A stretch of DNA of 64,000 nt from Rhexocercosporidium sp. MPI-PUGE-AT-0058. Taxonomy: Eukaryota > Ascomycota > Leotiomycetes > Helotiales. The stretch is taken from positions 620,001 through 684,000 of the forward strand of contig JAGTJL010000003.1 of NCBI GenBank assembly GCA_020746875.1, read 5' to 3'. Of the stretch, positions 44,944 to 57,461 are shown one piece after another. The position numbers were made by a program, and so were the translations under genes. Below the pieces are notes generated by a model that was not told where the DNA came from, made no database searches, and was given only the letters and a program-made list of their open reading frames with translations. Position 1 is the first letter of the stretch. Each line of letters begins with the position of its first letter.

Positions 44944-46034
<1,091 letters not shown>

Positions 46035-46981
46035 AGAGAGCAAGCCACCTGAGTGAACCAAGTGAAAGCTTTTGATCGTGAACGATTCAAGATCGATTGG
46101 GACATGATGTTTTGTCGATATCTTTTTGTACATACATATTTTTTCTCTTCTGGGCACCCTTTTGTATATACTCATCAGGAATGAAATTATCTTCTTGCGC
46201 ATGATGCCGTCCAATCGATAGCGATTTTACGTGAGGATCGGAACGGAGAGCAGCACGCAAAGCCATTAGACAGGAGTCTCAAAGTGTGGCAGGGAACTTT
46301 GCGCTTGCGCACATCAAGAGAGATGCAGCCTCTTCCATTCTATCCATGTCCAGTCTTTCTCGCCGCTACATAGCTAGAACCTTCTATCTCGAATGTCATT
46401 CAGCAAAGTTTAAGCTTGTATAGACGCTTCAGGGGCAAGCTCTACTTTGTCTATTCAAAACAGAAAGCATAAAGCACGCAACGTGACTCGCATATTACCA
46501 AATGAACATCTGATGTAAGTTCTAAACACGGTCGAAAGATGAATTTTCCCTTTCTATCTCCTAGAACCAAGAGCTTGGCGAGAACCCTTTGAATGGACCT
46601 TTGGGGGTGGAGAGGCCCTTGGCTATGTCTCTATAGGCAAAACAATTTTGACTTTCTGGAATACCCGCTCGATAGTTTCATAAAAGCTAGGACGGAAAAG
46701 TGGGACTTGAGCTAGTGTGTCGAATATATCATTACTTGAACCTACTTGGAGAATAACATGGAACTAACATACACTAGTAACTACTCGAAACACAATGCCG
46801 AAGGCGAACTTGAACGACACCGGGGATGAAAAACAATCACGCATATATTGCGCAATCATAAACACAGTAACAGAACCAGGTTCGGCAAGCCAAATAAGTA
46901 CCTGCAGTTTTTTAAATTTCGTTCCATGTGTGGAGTATTGCTGCACTCATCCGCTCGTTGTCGGCTTTCCATAAAAATCGC
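46035..46981. other. Intergenic stretch between convergent genes
   Basis: 0.95 kb of 3' flanks of the xylanase and glutathione transferase genes. No gene or repeat of note. Confidence 0.5.
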
Positions 46982-47877
46982 CTACTTCTTCAAAGCATCG
47001 GCTTTCATACCCTGCTGAATCCACGCCTTCGCCTCCTCAGCCCTTTTCTTCATCTTCTCGGGACTGCTCTTCAACTCCTGTGTCGTATCCGGACCAGGAA
47101 TCTGTCGTCCCTTATCAAAGCCTGGTCGAGCAAGCAATTTCTCCTCCCATGCCTTCAAGGCAGGGAACTCATCAATCTCAACACCAGCCCAGAAAGCCGA
47201 ACGGATCCAACCCCAGTGAGCGATGTCCGCGATAGTCAGTTTATCGCCGACAAGGAATCCGGATTTGGACTTCGAGAGATGAGCGTCCAGGACGCCGTAG
47301 AGACGACGAGTTTCGTTGGTGTATCTCTTGGCGCCGTACTCGATGTACTCTGGAGCGTAGCGGACGAAGTGGTTGGCTTGTCCTTGCATAGGCCCAACTC
47401 CTGCGTTGAGGAAGAAGAGCTGGTTTGTGTAAGTCAATGATCTTGCTGTGTTCCAATTCCTTTGATCGAGAGACAGGAACGCTCAAGTGGTAGGTAGGTA
47501 GAAATATATGAAAATATGCGACAAGCCGCCATAAATAGCCGGAAGAATCAACATACCCAATTGTTCACTTCATAGTATTCTCTCGTTCCCTTAGGATATG
47601 ATATCTTGTAGTCTTTGTCATACTCGTCAATCAGATACTGCTGGATGCTTCCGGACTCAAAGAGATTGATGGTCTTGCCATCACTGAAGGTGTCGGTTAA
47701 AGCCGGAATACGACCATTGGGATTGATCTCCAAGAACCAAGGTTCTTTCTGGGTGTTCTTCGAGATGTCAATTCTCGTGAATTCGTAAGGAAGACCGAGC
47801 TCCTCCAGAGTAATGGAGATCTTGATCCCATTAGGGGTCTGGTCAGTGTACAGGTGGATGTTAGGACGGGAAGCCAT
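46982..47877 (-). CDS. Ure2-like glutathione S-transferase
   Basis: Two exons, 47877-47557 and 47419-46982 (252 residues); intron 137 bp with branch TTGAC. The N-terminal thioredoxin-fold domain has the Ure2/fungal GST pattern: LYTDQTPNGIKISITLEELG, NPNGRIPAL and FESGSIQQYL (glutathione gamma-glutamyl binding). The C-terminal helical domain has MQGQANHFVRYAPEYIEYG, RLYGVLDAHL and KLTIADIAHWGWI. It probably conjugates glutathione to electrophiles or reduces peroxides in the cytosol. The ATG at 47877 (CACAATGGC) was preferred over the in-frame ATG at 47916, which adds 13 residues. No Asn-rich prion-like extension as in yeast Ure2, so a nitrogen-regulation role is unlikely. Confidence 0.92.
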
Positions 47878-48384
47878 TGTGATCTGATTTGAGAGCTGTG
47901 AAATGCGACTGGACATTAAGGAAATACATATCTTGAGGAGGAGGAAGGCTCTTGTTATATACTATGGAAAGGACCCTGCAGACTGATGAAATACCCCACC
48001 AGTGACTTCACTGCCGCGGGGTTGGTGCAAGCCACGAATAAGAGCGGGCAGATTGACTGCAAAATGGCCGAAGCTTGGTAATCCACGACTGCTTTTTGAG
48101 CAAAGTGTGACAAATATATAACAAACTGTACTTGAGATCGACAACTCATCCTCAATATGAATCAACAAATCATAAGAGTGCAAGCTGAGAAGTCCAAAGA
48201 CCCAAAAGAATTTAAGTGACGCAAGTATGTAATCACGTGATGCACATACTCATGGCTGAGGCTAGCCTCGCGCTAACGACTAGCTTTAGTCCGAATCAAG
48301 AAAGTTGTCGACGAGGCATCTTCGCCCTCATCTTTCTATCATCCTTTCCCCAAACAATTTCAACAATCACGACCACCACACAAG
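47878..48384. promoter_or_regulatory. Divergent intergenic region, GST / SF1-BBP
   Basis: 507 bp between head-to-head start codons. No distinct motif recognised. Confidence 0.5.
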
Positions 48385-50611
48385 ATGGCGTGGAGACAGC
48401 AAGGAAGCACCGGATCGAACAACATTCCCTTAGGAAACAAGCGCAGATTCGTAGCTGGAGAGGAAGCATCTCCCTCTCATAACGAGAATGCCTACCATCC
48501 TTCTGCGCCCTCGAATGGCAACTCTGATGGAGGATTCAAGCGTGGCCGCAGCCCAGTAAGAGGTAAGTCCCCCAAATCAAGTTGCGCATGTTCAACACTG
48601 ACCATCTATCCTAGAGGAGCCCAGTGCCGATGGATCGCGACGTCGCAAGAAGAGAAATCGTTGGGGTGACGCCACTGAGAACAAGGCTGCCGGCCTCATG
48701 GGACTCCCGACTGCTATCATGGCCAATATGACCAGCGAACAATTGGAAGCCTATACACTGCACTTGCGTATCGAAGAGATTAGTCAGAAGCTTAGGATTG
48801 ATGATGTCGTCCCAGCAGATGGTGACAGGTACGTTTCCCTTTCCCCCTAATTCAAAAACGACCAAACCTGACGCTGGCGCAGATCTCCTTCTCCTCCTCC
48901 CCAGTACGATAACTTTGGTCGTCGTGTCAATACTCGAGAATATCGATACAGAAAGCGCCTCGAAGATGAGCGCCACAAGTTGATTGAGAAGGCTATGAAA
49001 GTCATTCCTAACTATCATCCGCCACAGGATTATCGCCGTCCTACTAAGACACAGGAGAAAGTCTATGTTCCGGTCAATGACTACCCAGAAATTAACTTCA
49101 GTATGATTGCTAACCCTCTAACCTTTCTAACTTCTGTTCTATCCATCCCCACTTACTATTCCTTTCCCTTTCATTACTGTGTGGCCATGTGGCGCATTTT
49201 GAGAATGCAACGCATTGTCATCACTAACCTGTCACTCACTACATGTTGCTCTTAGCTTTTGACCATACACTAACACTTAGCTTGCGCTCCACTAAAGTTG
49301 GCTTACTTATCGGACCTCGTGGCAACACATTGAAGAAAATGGAAACAGAATCCCAGGCTAAGATTGCTATCCGTGGAAAAGGATCCGTCAAGGAAGGAAA
49401 GGGTCGTTCCGACGCCGCTCACACCAGCAACCAGGAGGAAGATCTTCACTGTCTTATTATGGCAGACACTGAGGAAAAGGTTAACAAGGCAAAGAAACTG
49501 ATTCATAACATCATTGAAACTGTAAGTTTCATCCCCCAAGATATCGATCTTTGCGCTTACACATCTAGGCTGCTTCCATCCCAGAAGGCCAGAACGAGCT
49601 CAAGCGCAACCAACTTCGTGAGCTCGCCGCACTCAACGGCACTCTCCGTGACGACGAGAACCAAGCTTGCCAGAACTGTGGACAAATCGGTCACCGAAAA
49701 TACGACTGCCCAGAGCAACGTAACTTTACCGCCAACATCATTTGTCGTGTCTGTGGTAACGCAGGCCATATGGCTAGAGATTGTCCCGATAGGTATGCCT
49801 ATCATCGGTATTCACGAAACAAGGAAATGCTGACTGGGTTTAGACAACGTGGTGCTAATTGGCGCAATGATGGTCCTGGTGCTGCTCCTGCAGCTGGAGC
49901 TGGTCTTATCGGTGCAGGCGATTCTGTTGATCGGGAATATGCGGTAAGTACTCCAAACCCCCAGTTTACACCACATCTAACATTTGATAGCAACTCATGC
50001 AAGAGCTCAACGGTGGCGGCCCTGCTAACGGAGAAGCCCCCCGACGCATCGAATCTGGTCCTGGTGGAAACTTTGATCAACCTCCTCAAGAGGATGTCAA
50101 GCCTTGGCAGCGTGGACCCACCGGTGCTGCTGCTCCATGGCAGAAGCGAGGAGATGACCGAGGATTCGACTCTCGCGATTCCGCTCCATCTGGAGGCGCT
50201 GCGCCATGGGCAAGAGATCGTCCCCGTGGAAATGACAATCGTGCTGGAGACTCTTACTACGGCGGTGGTCAACAAGGCTACAATGCTCCGCCACCACCTC
50301 CTCCAGCTGGCGGTAATGCTGCACCTTGGGCACAAGGAGCCCCTGCTTACCCTGCTGCTGCGGCTGGTTATGGTGGCTACGCTGCACCAGGCTATTCCGG
50401 CGGCTATCCACCTCAGCAATCTATGGGTGCGCCTCCTGGTCTCGCGGCTCCTCCTGGATTGAGCGGTGCTGGTTTGAGTGCTCTTTTGCAACAAATTGCA
50501 GGAAGCCCACCTCCACCTCCACCAACCTCAAGTATTCCACCACCTCCTCCAGGAAGCGCGCCACCTCCACCTCCTCCAAGCGATGCTCCACCGCCGCCCC
50601 CTGGAAACTAG
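48385..50611 (+). CDS. bbp: Branchpoint-bridging protein SF1/BBP
   Basis: Seven exons: 48385-48562, 48615-48828, 48883-49100, 49298-49521, 49569-49792, 49844-49943 and 49991-50611 (592 residues). Introns are 47-54 bp apart from the third (197 bp). In order: a ULM-like basic motif with tryptophan ([11 protein letters not shown], about 68-78) that would bind the U2AF large subunit; the SF1 helix region; a KH-QUA2 RNA-binding domain ([20 protein letters not shown] onward); two CCHC zinc knuckles ([14 protein letters not shown] at about 312 and [14 protein letters not shown]); and a Gly/Ala- then Pro-rich tail with PPPPPP runs. The protein recognises the intron branch site UACUAAC during early spliceosome assembly. 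The third intron falls directly before the GPRG loop. Confidence 0.95.
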
Positions 50612-51828
50612 AGCTCAGCCTCAGAAATAGCTGCTAGGATGCTAACATAGGATTTCGGATTTCATAGACTCGCAATGTGAAACTCATTAGGGTTGGTTGT
50701 TTCGCTTTGCTTTTTCTTGCGCTGGACACTTGCCTTTCTATGGTTTGGTACTTTCTAGCACATTAACTGTAGTAATAAAATCTTTTTTTTGCCATCTCAT
50801 CCTCCTTCGTGAAGCAGTGTTATTGTACTTTTATCACCCGTCGAATTCGAGTATGGCACCAATTGAGATAGTCACGCTGCAGATTCTGAACACCTATTCA
50901 TTTGCATCCGTTGAATGTGTGTTGGGTATTGGATCAGATTCAATCCACGATCTATTTTCAGACGAGTTACTCAAGCCGCTCGATCTGGTGTTATAAAAGA
51001 TGGAACACCTGCTGCTCTGCATCTGCATTCCCCATTCCTTAAGATCGACCTCGAACTGCCGCAGGCAGCAGCTATACTCCAAGTATCCCTATAAGTACGC
51101 ACACAAAGTCCAGCAAATCAAGCTCAAGTTCAAGAATCAACTCCATCATGTGGGAATGCTGCAAAGTTAGTTTAATTACTGCCTTCGGGGATGCGTATCT
51201 TCTAAGGTAAACGACCAATAACACACAGTGTCTCAACGAGAACTACCTTAATCGTTGCAATAGATGCCGGCACAGGGTCTGCATTAGTTGCCAGAATGGG
51301 ATCTCTTACGGAGCCTATCAGTAAACAGTTCGAGGGGAGAGGAAAACTTGAGACTGCGGCTCTACCTCAGTGGTAGGAGTGAGAACAAGGCTTGTGGGCT
51401 CAAATGGTTGGTTTTGGGAAAGCACGGGTGATGTTAGATACGAAATTTTACTGGAGATATCCGAGTTATTGTAGTGGATCTACCAGAATTAACAGAGGCA
51501 TATTCATGTTCGCCTCAGAAGTGCAAGTGCAAGCTTCATGACCCTGACACATCTTGGCCAGTGCCAGGAAGCGAAAAAGTATCTTCTACAATCACATGTG
51601 TTTTGGGTTCTCAAATTTAGGAAGCACTAGTATTTTTTTCCTCTCTGAATCATTACATAAACCAAATAAATGATACCATTTCAAAATGCCAATACTCCTG
51701 GCTCCCAAGGAGAAATTGCACGGCCCTGCCCTGAATCAACAACTATACCTTTTTCTAATATCAAATGGTGGCCCAGAACTGCTGGCATGAAGCTGTCCAC
51801 AATCTGCACCCTCTACTTGCTTGTATTC
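50612..51828. other. Intergenic stretch between convergent genes, 1.2 kb
   Basis: 3' flanks of the BBP and coiled-coil genes. No supported ORF. Confidence 0.5.
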
Positions 51829-54800
51829 TTAAACAGTTCTTCTCTTCTTACTCGCGGGCTTTGATTGCTTGGGATTGGTTTCTGATGAGGTTGACTTGCG
51901 CTTAGATAATCTAGTTGAGCGCCTTTGAGGCTGAACGGACTCTTCTAGCACCTCAGTGCTTGTATCGGCATGCTTCGAAGACTTTCTCTTGCGCTTTTCT
52001 CGAATAGGAACTGGCGTGTCACCGGCTACTGCCTTTTTGTTAGTCTTGTGAATCAGGCCGGAAATTGAATGCAGCATACCACTAGGGTTTGTTCGAATAC
52101 CGCTCCTAGTCAGACGTGTTTGGAAGTCTTCCCTTTGATGAGCTTCCTCTTCTGGGGTACCAGGTTCTGCGGCGACAAGTGTACGCTCGGTGATGGTCTC
52201 TTCGCTGACGTCCTCGGAACCATCTGATTCGTACTCTTCTGCTTCTCGTTCTTTGGCAATCTCCTCCTCCCTCAAATGATCTACTGCACCACTGATCTTG
52301 TCGAACAATTCTATCTTGGCATTGTTGAGGTCTAAAATCAGCTTGGTGTTCTCCTTCTTCAGATCATCGATCTGCTGTTTGAGCTCCTCAATTTCCTGGT
52401 CGAGTTCTTTGACACGCTGCTGCCATGTTTCAATGTCTATGATGTAAGCGTTCTTCTCGGCCGTAGAAAGATAGTCCTGCTTTGGCAGGTCTGGATTATG
52501 GTTGTCTGTGGCCAAAGCAAGCATATTGCTGAGAGTCTCAACTTGGAGCTCAAGGCTAGGAATGACTTGCTGGCGTTCCTCGATATTGTTGTTGTCCAAG
52601 GACCCCTGCAATTCTCTTTGGAGTCTCTGGTTTTGCTCTCGCAACGAAGCGTTCGCGGCTTTGAGATTAGTCTCGTCGTCCAAACGAGATACAGCAGCTT
52701 TTACCAGATTCTGCAGTCGCTCTTGAATTTCATTTGTGTGACGCGACAAGCCATAGAATAAATTCTTGGGCTCCTTAACCTCGGCTGGCGAAACTGTATT
52801 GATCAATTCTTTCACAGCCTCAAGCTCCTCATGAAGGTATCCAGCAATCTCCAAGAGCCTGTTAAATTCGGCAACCAGTTTGGCATGCTTGATGCCAGGT
52901 CCACAGATCTTAGCAGACATCTGGACGATACAATGTTTCGATTCCTTTCGGAGCTTCTCGTTTTGCTTCGTCAGATCGCTGACTGCTGCCTCTGCATCCT
53001 TGAGCTGCTCTCTCAAAGCCTGAGACTTATCGGCAAGTAGTCTTCTCTCATTTTCTCGTATATTTTGATTCCGGCCAACCTCCTCTAAGGCTCTAATGAG
53101 TGCCTCGTCGCCTCTACATGGATTTTCTTCCAAACAGTCGTTAAGTCTTATCTCTAACTTTGTAACGGCTGTTTCGAGCGTTGCAATAGTATCGAGCAGT
53201 GTCTTTTTGGAAGCCTGGCAACACTCTAGTTGCAGTTGTTGACTTGCCAACTCGGATTGAAGTTCCCGTATCTGTGCATCCTTTGCTGCTACTTGGTTGT
53301 TGCATTCATTGATCCGCTTTCTGAGATCCGTGTCTGTTTCAGGAGATCCACTCTGCAGTTGAGTAGTCAGCGCTGTGATCTTGTGGTGAGCTGCTCCTAG
53401 ATCCGTCATTTGTTGTCCGATTTCACGATTCAATTGTTCTACACGACGCTGCAGTTGCAAGACCTGAGGAACGGCATCCAGTTGAGCCTGTAGTCGTACG
53501 ATTTCCGCCTCTTGGTATTTCCGCAAGACTTCAGGGCAATCATCTAGAATATCATCACCTGTCTGATGCCCATGATTTTGATCATGTAAAGCCTGCAAGA
53601 GCGTAACATCAGCTTCCGCAGCTTCGAGACGTCTCTTGGTAACATCGCTGTCCTGCAAGAGCCCATTCAGTCGTTCGACTTCTGCTCTTAGCTGTTGCAA
53701 CTCGGCCTGGTCTGGCGCTAGGTTCAAGGTCAGTCGTTGAATATCAGTTTGAGCTACAGCAAGTTGTGTTCTGAGCTCTGCTACTTCTGCGTTTGACAGG
53801 GCAGCAGTGATTTGGTTGTCCATGTCAGTTACTGCCTGCTGAAGCCTGCTAATTTGGGTTGCTGCATTGCGCAGTCGTCCAACAAGTGTTGCATTTCTTT
53901 CCGATTCAGGCTCACTGCCGCCAGCCTGAGCGGCATTCAACTGGTTCTGTAAATTCTCGATATTGTCGCGTGCGTCCTTTAGTTCCGCTTTCAGTTGCCC
54001 GACTTGCCTGTTATTTTCATCCTGAGCATCGTTAGATGCTTGTCTGTTCGCATCCAACGCCTTTCGAGTGCGCATGACCACTTGCTGCAAGTCTGTTATC
54101 GTTTCGCGGAGAGCGGCCTTTTCTTCTTCACAGTCGTCGTCTGCTCCTCTTCCACGTGCTTGCCTCGCAACTGCAAGTCTTGCCTCCAAGTCTGCGATTC
54201 TGGCTTCGAGATCTGCTGCTTGAGCTCTTAGCTGGTCCCTCTCGATTGTGATCTCTCGGTTCAAGGCGGTAAGATTAATTTGAACTACTTGAGCTTGCCT
54301 CGCCGCTGATATAGCGTCTTCGAGCTTCCTTTGAATCGCTACACCATCAGCACCGACGGATTCTTCAGCTACCTGCACTCGAATCCGTAAATCATCTCTA
54401 TCTGCTCGAGCTGCTGTCCTTTCACCTCTGATGCGGTTAATTGTGGCTTCCCTTGTGTCCAGTACGTTACTGAGGCGGGTAACTTCTGCTTCGGCCTTGG
54501 TAGCCTTGTTCTCTGCTCTCTTTTGGCTGCGCTGTGCCTTCTTCAGATCTCTATTTAGGTCGTCAACTTGGATTTGGAGACCCTGGATGGTTGCTGCAAG
54601 TTCCGGATCCTGTTCGATGGCATCTACTTGGGCTTGCAGCGTATCTCTTGCTTTAGTCAAGTCTTTGACTTGTTTCTTGAGTTTAGCAGTTTCTGCGCGT
54701 CGAGCGGGAGCAGCTACGGCTGGGACTGATTGACTACCTCCTTCGTCACAGATGTCCAGCAGAGCCTGAAGTCTGTCGACTTCTGACAATTGGTTGTTTG

Positions 54801-56136
54801 TTTCAACTTGGGCATCATCACGTGCATTCTCTGCTGCAGTTCGCTGCTCAGTGAGGTCTGCAATTTGACGGTTGAGACCTGTTAACTGCCAGGTAAGGGT
54901 TTCCACGGTTACTCTTTCTTCAGCCAGATCTGCTTCTGCCTCTCCTTGCGCTTGCTCCGCTGTATTCAAATCCTGGGTGAGCTCCTCCACACGTTGATTA
55001 AGCAAGTCTGTCTCAACTTGATCAGCTGCGGCTCGGTTTCCTCGGATGCGTTCTTGCAAATCATCGACGACCTTGCCAGCGTCCTTGAGCTCAGCCTCTA
55101 GACCGAGGACTCTGTTAGCTCTCTGTGCAATTTCTGCGATGTCAACCCCAGGTCTAGATACGGCATTATTCCCAGAGGTTTGCGACAAAACTTCCTTCTG
55201 TCTTGTGCAGTCCTCAAGGAGTGCTCCCAGTCGGGTTTGCTCAGCCTTTGCTTCCGCCACAGTTATTTGTTCGGATAATAGGGTGGCAACCCTGCCTTCT
55301 GCAAAAGCAAGTTGTGCCGTCAAAACTGTGCTATCGGCATTGAAAGTTCTGATTTGCTCCTTGAGTCTCTCGTTCTCTGTATTAAGATGTGCGATCTTTA
55401 TTGTTGCTTTATTTAGCTGAAGAGTCACTGTCCCGATATCATCCCTATGTTGGATGGAGGCGTCGAAGTGTCTTGGAGAGCCGGTTCCAACATTTCCTTC
55501 GAGAAAAGCGATGCGAGTCCTGAGAATGTGCGCATTCGCAACAGTCTCGTCAAACAGCCTGATGTAATCGTTGAAGTCGATCTCGCAATCGCTGCCGCTC
55601 GAACGTGCCTCTAATCCACCGCATGTTTGACCACTGGCCGACGTATCTTGCTGACAATCGGCCAAACGATGAATCAGTTGTTGAAGATTCGAATAAAGTG
55701 TCGGAGCTGTATCGGTGTACTGGTTTGCAAAGTCGAGGAGTTCTTTCAGATTCTGCTCGCTGATGCAATGAATGCCACTGGTGCAACTAGCTTTACCCGT
55801 GGAGGCTTCGGCATCCTTGTTGCCGGCAGCAATCAATTCATTCAAGCGTGTATTCTCGGCCCTGAGTCTTGCATTTTCAGTACTGGAAATCCACGCGTTT
55901 CTGACAACTGCTCGCTCAGCGGTTGCGGCACGATCGTTGGCGGCTTTAAGTTGTTCGTTAAGCCGGGAAATATCGTTTTGTCGGCGGTTGATGATCTGGT
56001 GGGCTGCTCTGACTTCTCGGAGGAGGTATTCTACTGTTGATCTGCCGTCTTGACCGGTTGCCTGAGCGGCAATGTTGGCATACGCAGCTTCAGTGTCAAT
56101 GAAATCTTGCACCGTAGCTGAGATTGGGACAGCCAT
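51829..56136 (-). CDS. Giant intron-free coiled-coil protein with basic, NLS-rich C-terminus
   Basis: Single uninterrupted frame of 1435 residues from the ATG at 56136. The N-terminal 30 residues are followed by almost continuous heptad-type helix rich in Glu, Gln, Leu, Ala, Arg and Asn to about residue 1290, broken only by short Cys/Gly-containing segments (for example CTSGIHCISEQN and DTSASGQTCGGLEAR). An acidic patch (EREAEEYESDGSEDVSEE) follows. The last about 100 residues are basic with three clusters (EKRKRKSS, RRSTRLSKRKS, KPASKKRRTV) that look like nuclear localisation signals. No Walker motifs, so not an SMC ATPase; no actin- or kinesin-type head. It is probably a nuclear structural or tethering protein (lamina-like, nuclear-pore or spindle-associated); that is inference. 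I do not recognise a specific family. Confidence 0.85.
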   Translation of the reverse strand: MAVPISATVQDFIDTEAAYANIAAQATGQDGRSTVEYLLREVRAAHQIINRRQNDISRLNEQLKAANDRAATAERAVVRNAWISSTENARLRAENTRLNELIAAGNKDAEASTGKASCTSGIHCISEQNLKELLDFANQYTDTAPTLYSNLQQLIHRLADCQQDTSASGQTCGGLEARSSGSDCEIDFNDYIRLFDETVANAHILRTRIAFLEGNVGTGSPRHFDASIQHRDDIGTVTLQLNKATIKIAHLNTENERLKEQIRTFNADSTVLTAQLAFAEGRVATLLSEQITVAEAKAEQTRLGALLEDCTRQKEVLSQTSGNNAVSRPGVDIAEIAQRANRVLGLEAELKDAGKVVDDLQERIRGNRAAADQVETDLLNQRVEELTQDLNTAEQAQGEAEADLAEERVTVETLTWQLTGLNRQIADLTEQRTAAENARDDAQVETNNQLSEVDRLQALLDICDEGGSQSVPAVAAPARRAETAKLKKQVKDLTKARDTLQAQVDAIEQDPELAATIQGLQIQVDDLNRDLKKAQRSQKRAENKATKAEAEVTRLSNVLDTREATINRIRGERTAARADRDDLRIRVQVAEESVGADGVAIQRKLEDAISAARQAQVVQINLTALNREITIERDQLRAQAADLEARIADLEARLAVARQARGRGADDDCEEEKAALRETITDLQQVVMRTRKALDANRQASNDAQDENNRQVGQLKAELKDARDNIENLQNQLNAAQAGGSEPESERNATLVGRLRNAATQISRLQQAVTDMDNQITAALSNAEVAELRTQLAVAQTDIQRLTLNLAPDQAELQQLRAEVERLNGLLQDSDVTKRRLEAAEADVTLLQALHDQNHGHQTGDDILDDCPEVLRKYQEAEIVRLQAQLDAVPQVLQLQRRVEQLNREIGQQMTDLGAAHHKITALTTQLQSGSPETDTDLRKRINECNNQVAAKDAQIRELQSELASQQLQLECCQASKKTLLDTIATLETAVTKLEIRLNDCLEENPCRGDEALIRALEEVGRNQNIRENERRLLADKSQALREQLKDAEAAVSDLTKQNEKLRKESKHCIVQMSAKICGPGIKHAKLVAEFNRLLEIAGYLHEELEAVKELINTVSPAEVKEPKNLFYGLSRHTNEIQERLQNLVKAAVSRLDDETNLKAANASLREQNQRLQRELQGSLDNNNIEERQQVIPSLELQVETLSNMLALATDNHNPDLPKQDYLSTAEKNAYIIDIETWQQRVKELDQEIEELKQQIDDLKKENTKLILDLNNAKIELFDKISGAVDHLREEEIAKEREAEEYESDGSEDVSEETITERTLVAAEPGTPEEEAHQREDFQTRLTRSGIRTNPSGMLHSISGLIHKTNKKAVAGDTPVPIREKRKRKSSKHADTSTEVLEESVQPQRRSTRLSKRKSTSSETNPKQSKPASKKRRTV

Positions 56137-57461
56137 GCCCAAAAAACTGATTGCCGGTCTCAATGGACCGAGACTTAATCCTTTATCGGTATGCGTGGGT
56201 ATGTGCGTGTTGATGTTGATGATTCAAATCGGACCAACCTGAGAAGCAGAAAGGAAAGACGAGGCCCATTATTACTTATGATCACATCCACACTATATTA
56301 ACAGTGGACCTGCTTCCCAGATGCATCGGGATGTGCCATCTGCTTGCGGCTGGTTCTGATCGTATAGGATGGGAGCTTTGTCGCTTTGTCTCGGAATTCT
56401 ACTTCCGATTCGACATTTCCTACTCCGGCATTAATTTTGTTCAATTGCTCATTTCAAAGGAAATGCAACAAAAACCTTCTTTCATTGCGAGGTGCAATCC
56501 GCATGCGACACAAAGCCTCTGAGACCTGGGAGCAATTTTTCAATTACTAATCGGCACTGTTGTTGTTTTTCGCTTGCTGTTGACTCAGGGGCTCGCTTGT
56601 GTTCGCTTGATGTTCGTCCCATTGCTGATTACTCCAGTATTCACCTCAAATGTAAGTATCAAATGCTTCTCGAGGCTTGAGACCTACTGTCTGAACAAAC
56701 AAACCACGAATGTGTCCTGGTGGTCAATTTTTATATCCTACGGCCCACATTGGTCTGGGGACGGCGAAAACTTCCCTGACTTCCAACCGTTTGCTAGTCT
56801 TGTGCGGAGATATGGAGAATTCTGAAAGCGCAGACAGATTCGTTGCCGCAGAACGTTACTATGAGTCGAGCAGTTTCAATAGCGTAATTGCTGTAATGAG
56901 CCCGCTTCCGAGGGTCTTGTCTACCCAGCTACATGATCTGGGACATGTAAATACACGTGATCAGAATCGTGACCAAAGTTCTGTTCCTGGGGAAGAACCT
57001 ACCTTTATTTGAGTATACCCATTAGATCCAATCTGAACATCAATCTGTACAAATTCATGTAGGCGATCAATTTTTCCCATTGGGCATTCACTCAACTCTC
57101 GGATTACTTTCCTAAACCCAAGCAATATCCTCACAGCTTGCCTCGGTTCGGTGAGGAAAGGGTCCGTTCCCGCTCGAGATGAGGCACAGAATCTTTACCC
57201 AAAACTGCACACCTGAGCTTTCGTGAGCCAGAAAGCCAAAACTACACTCTCATGGAGAATGCGTGTTCGCAGCATATGCTCAGAGCACCTCGGCACTTGG
57301 CAAGTATATTAAGGACAAGACCCCGTTCCCGCTCAGAAGAGGCACAGAAGATTCGTCGCCAGCTTCTCTGGAGAACCAGACGAGACTCTCAATCCATATA
57401 AATGTAGGTGCAATCTCTCTACTTCCTATCATCACCCGAAACATCTTGGAAACCCGTCAAG
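56137..57461. other. Divergent intergenic region, 1.3 kb
   Basis: Between the coiled-coil gene and the DUF829 gene. Contains an imperfect direct repeat, CCGTTCCCGCTC followed by GAGGCACAGAA or GAAGAGGCACAGAA, at 57164-57192 and 57323-57350. No ORF supported. Confidence 0.5.
57164..57350. repeat. Imperfect 28-bp direct repeat (two copies)
   Basis: Copies at 57164-57192 and 57323-57350 share CCGTTCCCGCTC, then a short variable stretch, then GAGGCACAGAA. They lie 112-298 bp upstream of the DUF829 start codon. Confidence 0.6.

Noticed and set aside
49802..50494. 230-codon minus-strand frame across the BBP 3' exons
   Set aside because: Antisense shadow; the plus strand encodes zinc knuckles and a proline-rich tail in a consistent splice structure.
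54431..55420. Long plus-strand frames opposite the coiled-coil gene
   Set aside because: They are antisense shadows produced by the biased codon content of the helical repeats on the minus strand.
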